The notes under the pieces were generated by a model. The model had not been told where the DNA came from. It saw only the letters and a list, made by a program, of their open reading frames with translations, and made no database searches. A program made the translations under genes and the position numbers. Shown piece after piece: positions 37,440-45,788 of a stretch of DNA of 64,000 bases (positions within the stretch are counted from its first letter, which is position 1; every line of letters begins with the position of its first letter). Where the stretch lies: NCBI RefSeq assembly GCF_016862955.1, contig NZ_BONY01000005.1, forward strand, positions 62,001 to 126,000, in the 5' to 3' direction. The stretch is from Rhizocola hellebori (lineage in GTDB: Bacteria > Actinomycetota > Actinomycetes > Mycobacteriales > Micromonosporaceae).

Positions 37440-38177
37440 CTATGCGCGCCAAAGTGGGTTTCCAGCACGGGTCAGCACCATGCTGGGTACCACCGCGTGC
37501 GCGGACAGGCGGGAGACGGCCATGACGAGCTCGGCCACATCGCGGGTCGACAGCATCGCCTCTGCCGCCAGCGTCTGCTTTTTGAGGGCGGTCATGTCGG
37601 TGTCGACGTAGCCGGGGCAGATCGCGGTCGCGGTGACACCGGCGCCGGACTCCTCCAAGGTGATGGTCTCGCACAGCGAGATGAGGCCCGCTTTGCTTGC
37701 GGCGTAAGCGGCCAGGCCCGGCTCGCTGACCTTCCCGGTGATGGACGAGAGCGCCACGATTTTCGCCCCGTGCCGCGGCCGCTCGGCGGCGGTGTGGCGC
37801 AGCAGGGGGAGGGCGGCCTGGACGAGCACGAACTGCGCACGCAGGTTGACGTTGAGCAGCAGGTCGTAGGTCTTCATGGGGGTGTCGGCGACCGGGTGCT
37901 GGGCCGCGACACCTCCGTTGAGCACAAGCAGATCCATGCCGCCGTAGTGGTCACCGTGAGCGGCGGCTAGACGGCGCACGTCATCCTCGACGGCGAGGTT
38001 GGCGGGCACGGCAAGCACCTGTGCGCCATCGGCGCGAAGAGTGAGCGCCGCGTCGGCAAGCCCGGGTTCGTTGCGCGCGGACATGGTGAGGGCGAAGCCT
38101 TCGGCGGCAAGGTGCCGGGCGATCTGCAGGCCGATGCCGCGCGACGAGCCCGTTATCAAGGCGGTGCGGTTACCCAT
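37440..38177 (-). CDS. Short-chain dehydrogenase/reductase
   Basis: A 245-residue classical SDR: NAD(P) motif TGSSRGIGLQIA at residue 8, NGGV near residue 84 in place of NNAG, a catalytic Ser in ALSSITGK, then YAASKAG with catalytic Tyr and Lys around residues 150-154, and ICPGYVDTDM after it. GGAGGA precedes ATG 38177. It faces the hydratase gene with an 8-base gap. It may act as a 3-hydroxyacyl-CoA or alcohol dehydrogenase in the neighbouring catabolism, but SDR substrates cannot be read from sequence. Confidence 0.9.
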   Translation of the reverse strand: MGNRTALITGSSRGIGLQIARHLAAEGFALTMSARNEPGLADAALTLRADGAQVLAVPANLAVEDDVRRLAAAHGDHYGGMDLLVLNGGVAAQHPVADTPMKTYDLLLNVNLRAQFVLVQAALPLLRHTAAERPRHGAKIVALSSITGKVSEPGLAAYAASKAGLISLCETITLEESGAGVTATAICPGYVDTDMTALKKQTLAAEAMLSTRDVAELVMAVSRLSAHAVVPSMVLTRAGNPLWRA

Positions 38178-38281
38178 GTGGGTCCTCCGGTTGGTGACTC
38201 CATGCCTGCCGGGCAATCAATCGCCTTGCGCCGCAGAGCTTTCGCGTTGACCCGGTGGCGGCTCGAGGGCTAACCTTAGCA

Positions 38282-38296
38282 AACGATCGATAAGTT
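38282..38296. promoter_or_regulatory. Third AACGATCGAT site, between the SDR and wHTH-like genes
   Basis: AACGATCGAT (38282-38291) is identical to the left ten bases of the perfect palindrome at 33175; the right half (AAGTT) is degenerate. It lies in the divergent region between the SDR gene and the gene starting at 38333, suggesting that the TetR at 32443-33096 also acts here. Confidence 0.45.
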
Positions 38297-38332
38297 ATGG
38301 CCCCCAGCGCCGTCGCTGTTCTGAGGATGGTT

Positions 38333-38797
38333 ATGAGTGAGGACCTCAGCTCCAGGGAGCGAGTCGTTCTCCTGACGCTGCTGCTGCACGGGCCGATCCT
38401 GTCGAACTCCAAGAAGGAGGCGTTCCGGCTGCGGCTTGCCGCCCCGGAACGTGACCGGCTCAACGCGCTTGGCCTCATCGTTTCGGTCAAGGCCGGCTCC
38501 TACCGGCATCGGCTCACCGAGGCCGGACATCAATGGTGTCTGCGGGAGCTGGCGAGCGGCCGAGCGCGGGCGGGCGACAGCCGCCTTGAGCGCAACTTCT
38601 ATGCTCTGCTCGGTGCGGTTCGTGGCAGAGTGGACCTGCCGTCGATGTTCAGCCTGACCGGCGGGCAGCCCGACCAGCAAATGGAATTGGCTGCCTGCGC
38701 CGCCTACCGGCGGTTGCGCAGTGAGGCGCGAGGCGGGGTGAGCCTCGCCGATCTGCTCGACGGGCTACAGGCGGCGTTGAGGCAGAGCACACACTGA
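38333..38797 (+). CDS. Small winged-helix-like hypothetical protein
   Basis: A 154-residue soluble protein. The N-terminal half, SSRERVVLLTLLLHGPILSN, ERDRLNALGLIVSVKAGSYR and HRLTEAGHQWCLREL, has the helix-helix-wing pattern of MarR-like DNA-binding folds, but lacks a clear family signature. The second half (NFYALLGAVRGRVDLPSMF, ACAAYRRLRSEARGGVSLADLLDGL) is helical. ATG 38333 was selected because GAGG lies six bases upstream; ATG 38297 would also be in frame. Role unknown; perhaps a regulator or adaptor of the surrounding acyl-CoA genes. Confidence 0.6.
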   Translation: MSEDLSSRERVVLLTLLLHGPILSNSKKEAFRLRLAAPERDRLNALGLIVSVKAGSYRHRLTEAGHQWCLRELASGRARAGDSRLERNFYALLGAVRGRVDLPSMFSLTGGQPDQQMELAACAAYRRLRSEARGGVSLADLLDGLQAALRQSTH

Positions 38798-38818
38798 GGA
38801 AGGCCCGCCGAAAGTTCT

Positions 38819-38832
38819 ACATTTGATATCGT
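38819..38832. promoter_or_regulatory. GntR operator candidate in its own promoter
   Basis: ACATTTGATATCGT here is identical over all 14 bases to a site at 41035-41048, in the divergent promoter of the aldehyde dehydrogenase and acyl-CoA dehydrogenase genes. It contains the palindrome GATATC and lies just six bases before the gntR ATG, where binding would block transcription or initiation. Confidence 0.6.
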
Positions 38833-38838
38833 GCCCGC

Positions 38839-39519
38839 ATGTCTCTGCCGCTCAACTCCCGCCCGCAGCTGTCGGAGGAAGTCGCCACCCACATCCGCGA
38901 TCTGATCATGGCGGGCACGGTGCGGCCGGGCGAGCGGTTACGGCTGGAGGAACTGGCGGCCAAGCTTGGCGTGAGCATCACTCCGGTCCGCGAGGCGCTG
39001 CTGATCCTGCGCAGCGAGGACATGGTGGAGCTGCAGCCCCGCCGCGGTTACGTGGTGGCCCCACTGTCGCGGCAGGACATCGAGGACGTGTTCTCCTTAC
39101 AGGCCAACCTCGCCGGGGAGCTGGCCGCGCGGGCGTCGCGGCGTACCACAGAAAATCAGCTCCTTCAGCTCAACGACCTGCAGGCCGCCCTGCGTGAGGC
39201 GGCCGGGGAGGCGCGCTTGCAGGAGCTGGAGCGGCTGGAGTTCGCCTTCCATCGGGTGATCAACCTGGTGACCGAGTCGCGCAAGCTGGCGCGGTTTCTC
39301 TACACCGCGACCCGCTATACGCCGCACCGTTTCTACGCCTCGGATCCGGCGTGGCGGGCCAACATGCTCTCCGACCATCAGGCGCTGCTGGACGCGCTGG
39401 CCGCCCGCGACGCGCAAGCGGCGCGGGCAGCCATGTCACGTCACTTCACCGATGGGGCCGAGCGGCTGCTCAAGCATCTTGACGACATCGGCATGTGGGA
39501 CAAGCGGCCGGCTCAGTGA
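38839..39519 (+). CDS. GntR-family regulator, FadR/FCD subfamily
   Basis: A 226-residue regulator. The winged helix is at about residues 10-75 (SEEVATHIRDLIMAGTVRPGERL, LAAKLGVSITPVREALLILRSED in part, GYVVAPLSRQDIEDVF). The all-helical FCD ligand domain covers about 85-215 (EFAFHRVINLVTESR, ATRYTPHRFYAS, DHQALLDALAARDAQAARAAMSRH split), with His residues likely to bind a metal. It probably senses an organic acid or acyl-CoA and, by shared operator, controls the aldehyde dehydrogenase and acyl-CoA dehydrogenase genes. Its end overlaps the convergent aldehyde dehydrogenase gene by seven bases. Confidence 0.92.
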   Translation: MSLPLNSRPQLSEEVATHIRDLIMAGTVRPGERLRLEELAAKLGVSITPVREALLILRSEDMVELQPRRGYVVAPLSRQDIEDVFSLQANLAGELAARASRRTTENQLLQLNDLQAALREAAGEARLQELERLEFAFHRVINLVTESRKLARFLYTATRYTPHRFYASDPAWRANMLSDHQALLDALAARDAQAARAAMSRHFTDGAERLLKHLDDIGMWDKRPAQ

Positions 39520-41003
39520 CCGCGTCCGTGGCGCATCCGGAACAGCCACAGCGCGGTGCGAACAGCTCGCGGTGACGGGTCGAAGCGCATCAGGTCGATC
39601 GGGGCCCGATAGCGCTGCCAGGTAACGGCTTTGGCCCGGCTGAACTCGCGCAGGCCATCAGCGCCATGAATGCGCCCGAAACCCGAGTCGCCCAGGCCGC
39701 CGAAGGGCAGCGCGGGAATGGCCGCGAAGCCGAGGACGGAATTGATTGAGGCAGCGCCCGTGCGCAGGCGCTGTGCCAGCGCCAGGCCGCGCTGCTTGTC
39801 CTTGGTGAAGATGGAGCCGGCCAGGCCGTACCGGGAGTGGTTGGCGCGCTGCAGCGCCTCGTCGAGGTCGCGCACCTTGTTGACGGTCAGTGTGGGGCCG
39901 AACGTCTCCTCTGTCATCGCCACGCTTTCCTCATCCACCTCAGCCAGCACGATGGGGTCGATGTAAGGCGCCCGGATGGATTCCGGCCCGCCGGCCACCG
40001 CGAAAGCGCCGCGTTCGAGGGCGTCGGTCACGTGCCGCCTCACCACGTCCACCTGACTGGGCATGGTCATCGGGCCATAGGCGGCATCGGGGCCGTCGCC
40101 CGGCCGCACCGCGGGCAGCTTGGCCTTGACCGCTTCCAAGAAGCGGTCGTAGACGGGCGCTTCGACGTAGACGCGTTCCACGCCGGCGCAGGTCTGACCC
40201 GCGTTGCCCAGGCCGCCGAAGACCGCGGCGGTGGCCGCGGCGTCGATGTCGGCGTCGGCCGCCACGATCAGCGCGTCCTTGCCGCCACCCTCGATCACCA
40301 CCGGGGTCAGCCGTTCCGCGCAGGCGGCCATGACCTTGCGCGCGGTGGCGGCGGAGCCGGTGAAGGCTACTTTGTCCACATCGGAGGATGCCAGCGCGGC
40401 CCCGGTCGCGCCGTCGCCCACCACGGTTTGCAGCACCGGCTGCGGGCAGGCCCGCGCCCACGCCTCGGCCAGCCAGCGCCCGACACCCGGGGTGTACTCG
40501 CTGGGCTTGAACACGACGGCGTTGCCCGCCGCCAGGGCGTAGGAGATCGAGCCCAGCGGCGTATAAACGGGATAGTTCCACGGCCCGATGACGCCGACCA
40601 CCCCGAGGGGCACATATTCCAGCAGGCCCAGCTGGTTGGCGGCGAGAAGGCCCGAGGCCACCTTGCGGCGGCGCAGTGTCTTGTGCGCGTTGCGGGCGGC
40701 CCAGTCGAGGTGCTCCACGGCGAGCATGATCTCCAGCATCGCCCCGCCGAGGGGCTTACCGGTCTCGGCGTTGATCACCGCGGCCAGTGCCTCGGCGCCG
40801 GTCACCAGCTCCCGCTTCCACCGCAGTAGCGCGTCACGGCGCTGTTTGGGGGACAGCTGAGCCCACCAGGCGGCGGCCTGCCGCCCGGCGGAGACCGCCT
40901 GCGCCACCTCGGCCGCGCCGGCTGTCGGGTATTCCGCTAGGACCTCGCCGGTGACCGGGCTTCGGGAGGTGAGGGTTGCCGCGGGTGCTGCGGTCGGGGG
41001 CAT
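39513..41003 (-). CDS. Aldehyde dehydrogenase family protein
   Basis: A 496-residue NAD(P)-dependent ALDH. The oxidative fold is clear: GVVGVIGPWNYPVYTPLG, FKPSEYTP, FTGSAATARKV, the general base Glu in VVIEGGGKDALIV near residue 255, and the catalytic Cys in NAGQTCAGVERV near residue 290. LPFGGLGDSGFGRIHG is near the end. ATG 41003 follows GGAGG; the longer in-frame start lacks support. It oxidises an aldehyde to an acid and could take over aldehydes from the nearby rubber-cleavage genes. The promoter carries the GntR candidate site. Confidence 0.93.
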   Translation of the reverse strand: MPPTAAPAATLTSRSPVTGEVLAEYPTAGAAEVAQAVSAGRQAAAWWAQLSPKQRRDALLRWKRELVTGAEALAAVINAETGKPLGGAMLEIMLAVEHLDWAARNAHKTLRRRKVASGLLAANQLGLLEYVPLGVVGVIGPWNYPVYTPLGSISYALAAGNAVVFKPSEYTPGVGRWLAEAWARACPQPVLQTVVGDGATGAALASSDVDKVAFTGSAATARKVMAACAERLTPVVIEGGGKDALIVAADADIDAAATAAVFGGLGNAGQTCAGVERVYVEAPVYDRFLEAVKAKLPAVRPGDGPDAAYGPMTMPSQVDVVRRHVTDALERGAFAVAGGPESIRAPYIDPIVLAEVDEESVAMTEETFGPTLTVNKVRDLDEALQRANHSRYGLAGSIFTKDKQRGLALAQRLRTGAASINSVLGFAAIPALPFGGLGDSGFGRIHGADGLREFSRAKAVTWQRYRAPIDLMRFDPSPRAVRTALWLFRMRHGRGH

Positions 41004-41034
41004 GTGTTCCTCCAGGCCCTCGTCGAAGTAATTG

Positions 41035-41048
41035 ACATTTGATATCGT
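41035..41048. promoter_or_regulatory. GntR operator candidate between ALDH and acyl-CoA dehydrogenase genes
   Basis: Second identical copy of ACATTTGATATCGT (first copy at 38819-38832). It is centred in the 80-base divergent region, 32 bases from the ALDH ATG (41003) and 36 from the dehydrogenase GTG (41084), so a single bound dimer could control both promoters. Confidence 0.6.
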
Positions 41049-41083
41049 ACGGCCACTACCTGTCCCCGTGAAGGGCGTGAACC

Positions 41084-42229
41084 GTGGACTTGACTGAAGA
41101 ACAGCGGGCATTCGTCTCCGCTGTGGACACTTTCTGCCAGCGCGAGTGTGGAACGCGCCAGCAGCGCGATGTTTTGACCAACTTCGGGGCTGAATCGCAC
41201 AACCGTGCGCTTTATCGGAAGATGGCCGACGCCGGTTGGCTTGGCATCAATGTGGAGCCGGAGTTCGGGGGAGCGGGTGGGGGCATGGTGGACCTCTCGC
41301 TCTTCCTGGAGGCGACCGCCCGGGGCATGGCACCGATCGGGGGTTTCGCCACCACTGTGATCGCCGCGGCGGCCTACGCCAAGTTCGGGACGGCAGAGCA
41401 GAAGGAGACCATCCTCGGCGGGGTGATCCGGGGCTCGGTCGAGGCGATCGCGATGTCCGAGCCGGAAGCCGGGTCCGACGTGGCCAACCTGTCGTGCAAG
41501 GCCGCCCGCGTCGATGGCGGCTATGTCATCAACGGCCAGAAGACGTGGTGCTCCAACGCCCATATCGCCGACCACATCCTGCTGGTGGCGCGCACCGGGT
41601 CGGTGGCTGAAACCGGCAACGGGCACCACGGCCTGACCATGTTCATGGTGCCCACCAACACCGAGGGCCTGGAGATCCGGGGCATCGACACCATGGGCGG
41701 GCGTGAGGTCAACGACCTGTTCTACACCGACTGCTTCCTGCCCGCCTCGGCCGTGGTGGGCGAGGTGGGCAACGGCTGGCGTCAGCTGATGGCCGGTCTC
41801 AACACGGAGCGCATCATCATGGGCGGGCTGATGCTCGGCACGGCCCAGCGCGCCTTCGACGACACGCTGTCCTATGTCACCCAGCGAAAGCAGTTCGGCC
41901 AGCCGGTCGGCACATTCCAAGCGCTGCGGCATCGGCTGGCCGATCTGGCCACCGAGATCGAGTGTTGCCGGCTGCTGGTCTACGACGTGGCCTCCAAAGT
42001 GGACGCAAATCCGGAGAAGATGCTGCCGCGCGAGGCCTCGATGGTGAAGCTGAAGGTGACCGAGACCGCCAAGCGCATGGCCCTGGAGGGAATGCAGATG
42101 ATGGGCGGTTACGGCTACGCCAAGGAGTTCGACATGGAGGGGCACGTGCGGCGCACCATCGTGTCCACCATCTACGGCGGCACCAACGAGATCCAGCGCG
42201 ACATCATCGGCAAGACCTACGGCCTGTAG
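41084..42229 (+). CDS. Acyl-CoA dehydrogenase
   Basis: A 381-residue FAD enzyme performing the first beta-oxidation step. It has IAMSEPEAGSDVANLSCKA, the FAD-binding WCSNAHIADHILLVAR, GVTLFMVP-like (here GLTMFMVPT), RKQFGQPVGTFQALRHRLADL, MMGGYGYAKEFDMEGHVRR-type motif (MMGGYGYAKEF) and IYGGTNEIQRDIIGK with the catalytic Glu. GTG 41084 starts VDLTEEQRAFV, the family norm. It is divergent from the ALDH gene with the shared GntR site; a strong terminator follows. Chain-length preference is not evident. Confidence 0.95.
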   Translation: MDLTEEQRAFVSAVDTFCQRECGTRQQRDVLTNFGAESHNRALYRKMADAGWLGINVEPEFGGAGGGMVDLSLFLEATARGMAPIGGFATTVIAAAAYAKFGTAEQKETILGGVIRGSVEAIAMSEPEAGSDVANLSCKAARVDGGYVINGQKTWCSNAHIADHILLVARTGSVAETGNGHHGLTMFMVPTNTEGLEIRGIDTMGGREVNDLFYTDCFLPASAVVGEVGNGWRQLMAGLNTERIIMGGLMLGTAQRAFDDTLSYVTQRKQFGQPVGTFQALRHRLADLATEIECCRLLVYDVASKVDANPEKMLPREASMVKLKVTETAKRMALEGMQMMGGYGYAKEFDMEGHVRRTIVSTIYGGTNEIQRDIIGKTYGL

Positions 42230-42243
42230 CACTAAATAGCAGC

Positions 42244-42290
42244 ACAGCCGTTCACCGCGTGGGCCATGCGCCCGCGCGGTGAACGGCTGT
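42244..42290 (+). terminator. Strong terminator after the acyl-CoA dehydrogenase gene
   Basis: A 16-bp perfect stem: ACAGCCGTTCACCGCG (42244-42259) with CGCGGTGAACGGCTGT (42275-42290), followed by TCGCGTTTGG. It begins 15 bases after the stop codon and isolates the liv operon from upstream transcription. Confidence 0.85.
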
Positions 42291-42342
42291 TCGCGTTTGG
42301 TCGCAGGCATTGAGCGTGTTGCGGATTAGTTACCAACGGGAT

Positions 42343-42361
42343 CTTCCCAATAAGTTAACCG
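42343..42361. promoter_or_regulatory. AAGTTAACCG motif upstream of the liv operon
   Basis: CTTCCCAATAAGTTAACC, extended by G at 42361, lies about 61 bases before livF. Its reverse complement, with one mismatch over 18 bases, recurs at 51016-51033 in front of fadD, and the core AAGTTAACCG also precedes the thiolase gene (59255). GTTAAC is palindromic, consistent with a dimeric regulator. Confidence 0.6.
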
Positions 42362-42421
42362 TCATTTACGGTAGTCCCACGAAGCGCCCGGTCTCCTCCC
42401 CGATCTTCAGGTGTGGTGTGA

Positions 42422-43198
42422 ATGCTGGCGGTACGCAATCTCGAAGTCGTATACGACGAGGTCATGCTCGTGCTGAGGGGGGTCAGCCTCAGCGTCGAGC
42501 CCGGACAGATCGTGGCGCTGCTGGGCGCCAACGGGGCCGGCAAGTCAACCCTGCTTCGCACCATCACCGGCCTGCTCCGCCACCACGACGGCCGGGTCGC
42601 CAAGGGCACGGTCAGCCTCGACGGCACCGACATCCACCACCGGTCACCGGTGGTCATCGTGCGCCGTGGCGTGTCGCAGGTTCTGGAGGGCCGGCGCATC
42701 CTCGGCGAGCTCAGCGTCGAGGACAACCTGCGCGTCGGCGCCCACCCCAGGCCGCGGCACAAAGCAGCCGGGCTCGAGCGGGCCTACACGCTGTTTCCGG
42801 TGCTGGCCAAGCGCCGCCGCGACACGGCCGGCTACCTGTCCGGTGGCGAGCAGCAAATGCTGGCGATGGCCCGCGCCCTGATGGCGCAGCCGCGCTACCT
42901 GCTGCTCGACGAGCCCAGCCTTGGCCTGGCACCCAAGCTGGTGGACCAGATCCGCGATCTGGTCGTCGAAATCAACCGGCAGGGCACCGCCATTCTGCTG
43001 GTGGAGCAAAACGCGACGATGGCGCTGTCGATCGCCTCGCACGGGTACGTCATCGAGACCGGCCGGATCGTGCTGGACAAACCGGCCGCCGAGCTGATGG
43101 CCGACGCCGATGTGCGCGAGTTCTACCTCGGGCACCGGGCGGGCCAATCCTTCCGCGACGTCAAACACTACAAGCGCCGAAAGCGGTGGCTCTCATGA
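42422..43198 (+). CDS. livF: Branched-chain amino acid-type ABC transporter ATP-binding protein
   Basis: A 258-residue LivF-type ATPase: Walker A GANGAGKSTLLRTI near residue 37, signature YLSGGEQQMLAMARAL, Walker B YLLLDEPSLGLAP and H-loop LLVEQNATMAL, the LivF variant with Gln. First gene of an operon in which successive genes overlap by four bases (livF, livG, fadD, livH, livM), followed by livK. Because an acyl-CoA synthetase is embedded, the cargo is more likely an organic or fatty acid than an amino acid (inference). Confidence 0.93.
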   Translation: MLAVRNLEVVYDEVMLVLRGVSLSVEPGQIVALLGANGAGKSTLLRTITGLLRHHDGRVAKGTVSLDGTDIHHRSPVVIVRRGVSQVLEGRRILGELSVEDNLRVGAHPRPRHKAAGLERAYTLFPVLAKRRRDTAGYLSGGEQQMLAMARALMAQPRYLLLDEPSLGLAPKLVDQIRDLVVEINRQGTAILLVEQNATMALSIASHGYVIETGRIVLDKPAAELMADADVREFYLGHRAGQSFRDVKHYKRRKRWLS

Positions 43199-43965
43199 GT
43201 CTGGTCGACTTCGACGACGTGCACCTGTCCTTCGCCGGGGTGAACGCGATCGCCGGGGTGTCGTTCACGGTGGCGCCCGGGGAGCTGTTTGCCATCATCG
43301 GGCCCAACGGGGCCGGCAAAACCTCCATCTTCAACGTTCTGTCCGGAGCCTACCGGCCGCAGCGAGGCCGGGTCACCTTCGGCGGCCTCGACATCACCGG
43401 ACGGCCGCCGCACCGCATCGCGGCGGCGGGCCTGGCCCGCACCTTCCAGAACGTGGAGCTGTTCGGCAATCTGACCCTGCTGGACAACCTGATGCTCGGC
43501 CGGCACACGCATCTGCGCTACGGCACGCTGGCCGCGGTCGCCTGGCTGGGGCGGGCCAGGCGTGAAGAGGTGGCCGCCCGTGCGTCGGTGGAGGAGATCG
43601 TGGACTTCCTCGACCTGGCGCCCTACCGGCGGATCCCGGTCGGGCTGCTGCCCTATGGCGTGCAGAAACGCATCGAGCTGGGACGGGCCCTGGCCATGCA
43701 GCCCAAACTGCTGCTCCTCGACGAGCCGGTTGCGGGCATGAACCTGGAGGAGACGGCCGACATGGCCCGCTACATCCTCGACATCCGCGAGGAGCTCGGC
43801 CTGGCGATCATCCTGGTCGAGCACGACATGGGTCTGGTGATGGACCTGGCCGACCGGGTCATGGTGCTCAACTTCGGCGTCCCCATCACCACCGGCCCGC
43901 CCGCGCACGTGCAGGGCCATCCCGAGGTTGTGCGGGCCTACCTGGGAGAGGCGGCCGCGGTATGA
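43195..43965 (+). CDS. livG: Branched-chain amino acid-type ABC transporter ATP-binding protein
   Basis: A 256-residue LivG-type ATPase: Walker A GPNGAGKTSIFNVLSG, Q-loop RTFQNVELFGNLTLLDN-type segment, and Walker B LLLLDEPVAGMNLEET with H-loop VEHDMGLVM. The signature is degenerate (LLPYGVQKRIELGRAL) instead of LSGGQ, the usual LivG pattern. ATG 43195 overlaps the livF stop and the gene overlaps the following fadD start. It forms the ATPase heterodimer with LivF. Confidence 0.93.
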   Translation: MSLVDFDDVHLSFAGVNAIAGVSFTVAPGELFAIIGPNGAGKTSIFNVLSGAYRPQRGRVTFGGLDITGRPPHRIAAAGLARTFQNVELFGNLTLLDNLMLGRHTHLRYGTLAAVAWLGRARREEVAARASVEEIVDFLDLAPYRRIPVGLLPYGVQKRIELGRALAMQPKLLLLDEPVAGMNLEETADMARYILDIREELGLAIILVEHDMGLVMDLADRVMVLNFGVPITTGPPAHVQGHPEVVRAYLGEAAAV

Positions 43966-45788
43966 GAACAGTCGCCACCCGGGTGAGGGACAGGGCGCGG
44001 GCCACACCGCACCGCGTCGCCATGCGCGAGAAGCATCTCGGGCTGTGGCGTGAGATCGAGTGGCAGTCCTATTGGGACAGTTCGCTCACCGTCGCGCACG
44101 CGCTGCTGTCACTGGGAATCGAGCCGGGCGATCGGGTGGCCGTGCACGCCGAGAACCGGCCTGAGTGGCTCTACACCGACATCGCCACGGTCTCTATCAG
44201 GGCCACGACTGTCGGCCTCTATCCGACCAACCCGGCTTCCGAGGTCGGATATCTGTTGTCGCATTCGGGTTCGAGGCTGCTGGTGGCCGAGGACCAGGAA
44301 CAGGTCGACAAGGCGCTTGCCGTGCTGGAGTCGTGCCCCGAGCTGGAATGGATCGTCTATTTGGAACCACGGGGCATCCGGTCCCGGTACCACCACAAAA
44401 AATTGATGTCCTGGCAGGAACTATTGCAACGCGGCGCTGAGCACCGCGCCGCGCATCCCGGTGCGGTCGACGAGCGGATCGCCGCCGCGGCGCAGGAGGA
44501 CATCGCCACGCTGGTGTACACGTCGGGCACCACCGGCCCGCCCAAGGGGGCGATGCTCACCAACTCCAATGTGGACTTTGCCATCGAGGCGTCGCTCGGC
44601 GGCGGCAGCTACGGCATCACGCCGGGCGGCAAGGATCTGATTTTGTCCTACCTGCCGCTGTGTCACGTTGCCGAGCGGCTGCTGACCACCTGGTACAACG
44701 CGGGTGCGGGGGTGCAGGTGAACTTCGCCGAGTCGATCTCGACCGTGCAGCCCAACCTGCGCGAGGTCCAGCCCACCATCCTGTTCGGAGTGCCGCGCAT
44801 CTGGGAGAAGGTGCTCGCCACGGTGACCATCGGGGTGCAGAACGCCACGATGTTCAAGCGTCTCAACGGGCGGCTGTGGCTGGGCCTGGCCGACCGCATC
44901 GGGCATCGGCTGGCCGCCACCGGTGGCCGCCACACCGCCCGCACCCGCCTTGCCTACGCGATCGGCTGGGTGTGCTACTACCGCGCCCTACGCGAGCGCA
45001 TCGGCATGCGGTGGGTCCGCCACGCGCTGTCCGGGGCGGCCCCCATCGCGCCGGAGGTGTTGCGCTTCTTCATGGGTATCGGGATCGCGATGCACGAGGT
45101 GTACGGCATGACCGAGAACACCGCCATCGCCACCGCCAACCGGCCCAGGAAGGTGCGCCTCGGCACGGTTGGGGTGCGGCTGGACGGCGCCGAGGTCCGC
45201 GTCGACGCCGACACGGGTGAGATCCAGACCCGGCACGCGGCCGTGTTTGCCGGATATTTCCGCGATCCGGAGGCGACGGCACGCGCGTTCACCGCCGACG
45301 GATGGTTGCGCACCGGCGATGTCGGCGAGTTCAGCGTCGACGGTTACCTGCGCATCACCGACCGGGTCAAGGACATCCTCATCACCGCGGGCGGCAAGAA
45401 CGTCGCCCCAAGCGAAATCGAGAACGGGCTCAAGGCGTCGCCTTACCTCAAAGAGGCCGTCGTGCTGGGCGACCGGAAGCCATACCTGGTGGCCCTCATC
45501 GGCATCGAGGCGGACACCGTGGCCGATTGGGCGCAGCGCCGAGGGCTCGCCTTCACCACCTACCGCGATCTGACCGAGAAACCGGAAGTGGTGGAACTGG
45601 TGCAGGACATCATCCGGCAGGCCAACACCCATCAGGCCACCGTGGCTCAAATCAAGAAGTTCCGCCTGCTGCCCAAGGAACTCGACGAGAACGACGGCGA
45701 GCTCACCGCCACCCAGAAGGTGAAGCGGGCCGCCGTCGCGACCCGGTTCGCCGATCTGGTCAATCAGATGTATGGCGGTGCCCGGTGA
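43962..45788 (+). CDS. fadD: Long-chain-type acyl-CoA synthetase embedded in the liv operon
   Basis: A 608-residue AMP-forming ligase. P-loop YTSGTTGPPKGAMLTN near residue 185, then SYLPLCHVAERLL, the A5-like VYGMTENTAIATANRP, TGD motif LRTGDVGEFSVDGYL and hinge/A8 DRVKDILITAGGKNVAPSEIE; the final Lys lies in TATQKVKRAAV. It activates a carboxylic acid with ATP and CoA, and the FadD15-like length suits medium or long chains. It overlaps livG and livH by four bases each, so uptake and CoA activation are made from one message. Confidence 0.93.
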   Translation: MRTVATRVRDRARATPHRVAMREKHLGLWREIEWQSYWDSSLTVAHALLSLGIEPGDRVAVHAENRPEWLYTDIATVSIRATTVGLYPTNPASEVGYLLSHSGSRLLVAEDQEQVDKALAVLESCPELEWIVYLEPRGIRSRYHHKKLMSWQELLQRGAEHRAAHPGAVDERIAAAAQEDIATLVYTSGTTGPPKGAMLTNSNVDFAIEASLGGGSYGITPGGKDLILSYLPLCHVAERLLTTWYNAGAGVQVNFAESISTVQPNLREVQPTILFGVPRIWEKVLATVTIGVQNATMFKRLNGRLWLGLADRIGHRLAATGGRHTARTRLAYAIGWVCYYRALRERIGMRWVRHALSGAAPIAPEVLRFFMGIGIAMHEVYGMTENTAIATANRPRKVRLGTVGVRLDGAEVRVDADTGEIQTRHAAVFAGYFRDPEATARAFTADGWLRTGDVGEFSVDGYLRITDRVKDILITAGGKNVAPSEIENGLKASPYLKEAVVLGDRKPYLVALIGIEADTVADWAQRRGLAFTTYRDLTEKPEVVELVQDIIRQANTHQATVAQIKKFRLLPKELDENDGELTATQKVKRAAVATRFADLVNQMYGGAR

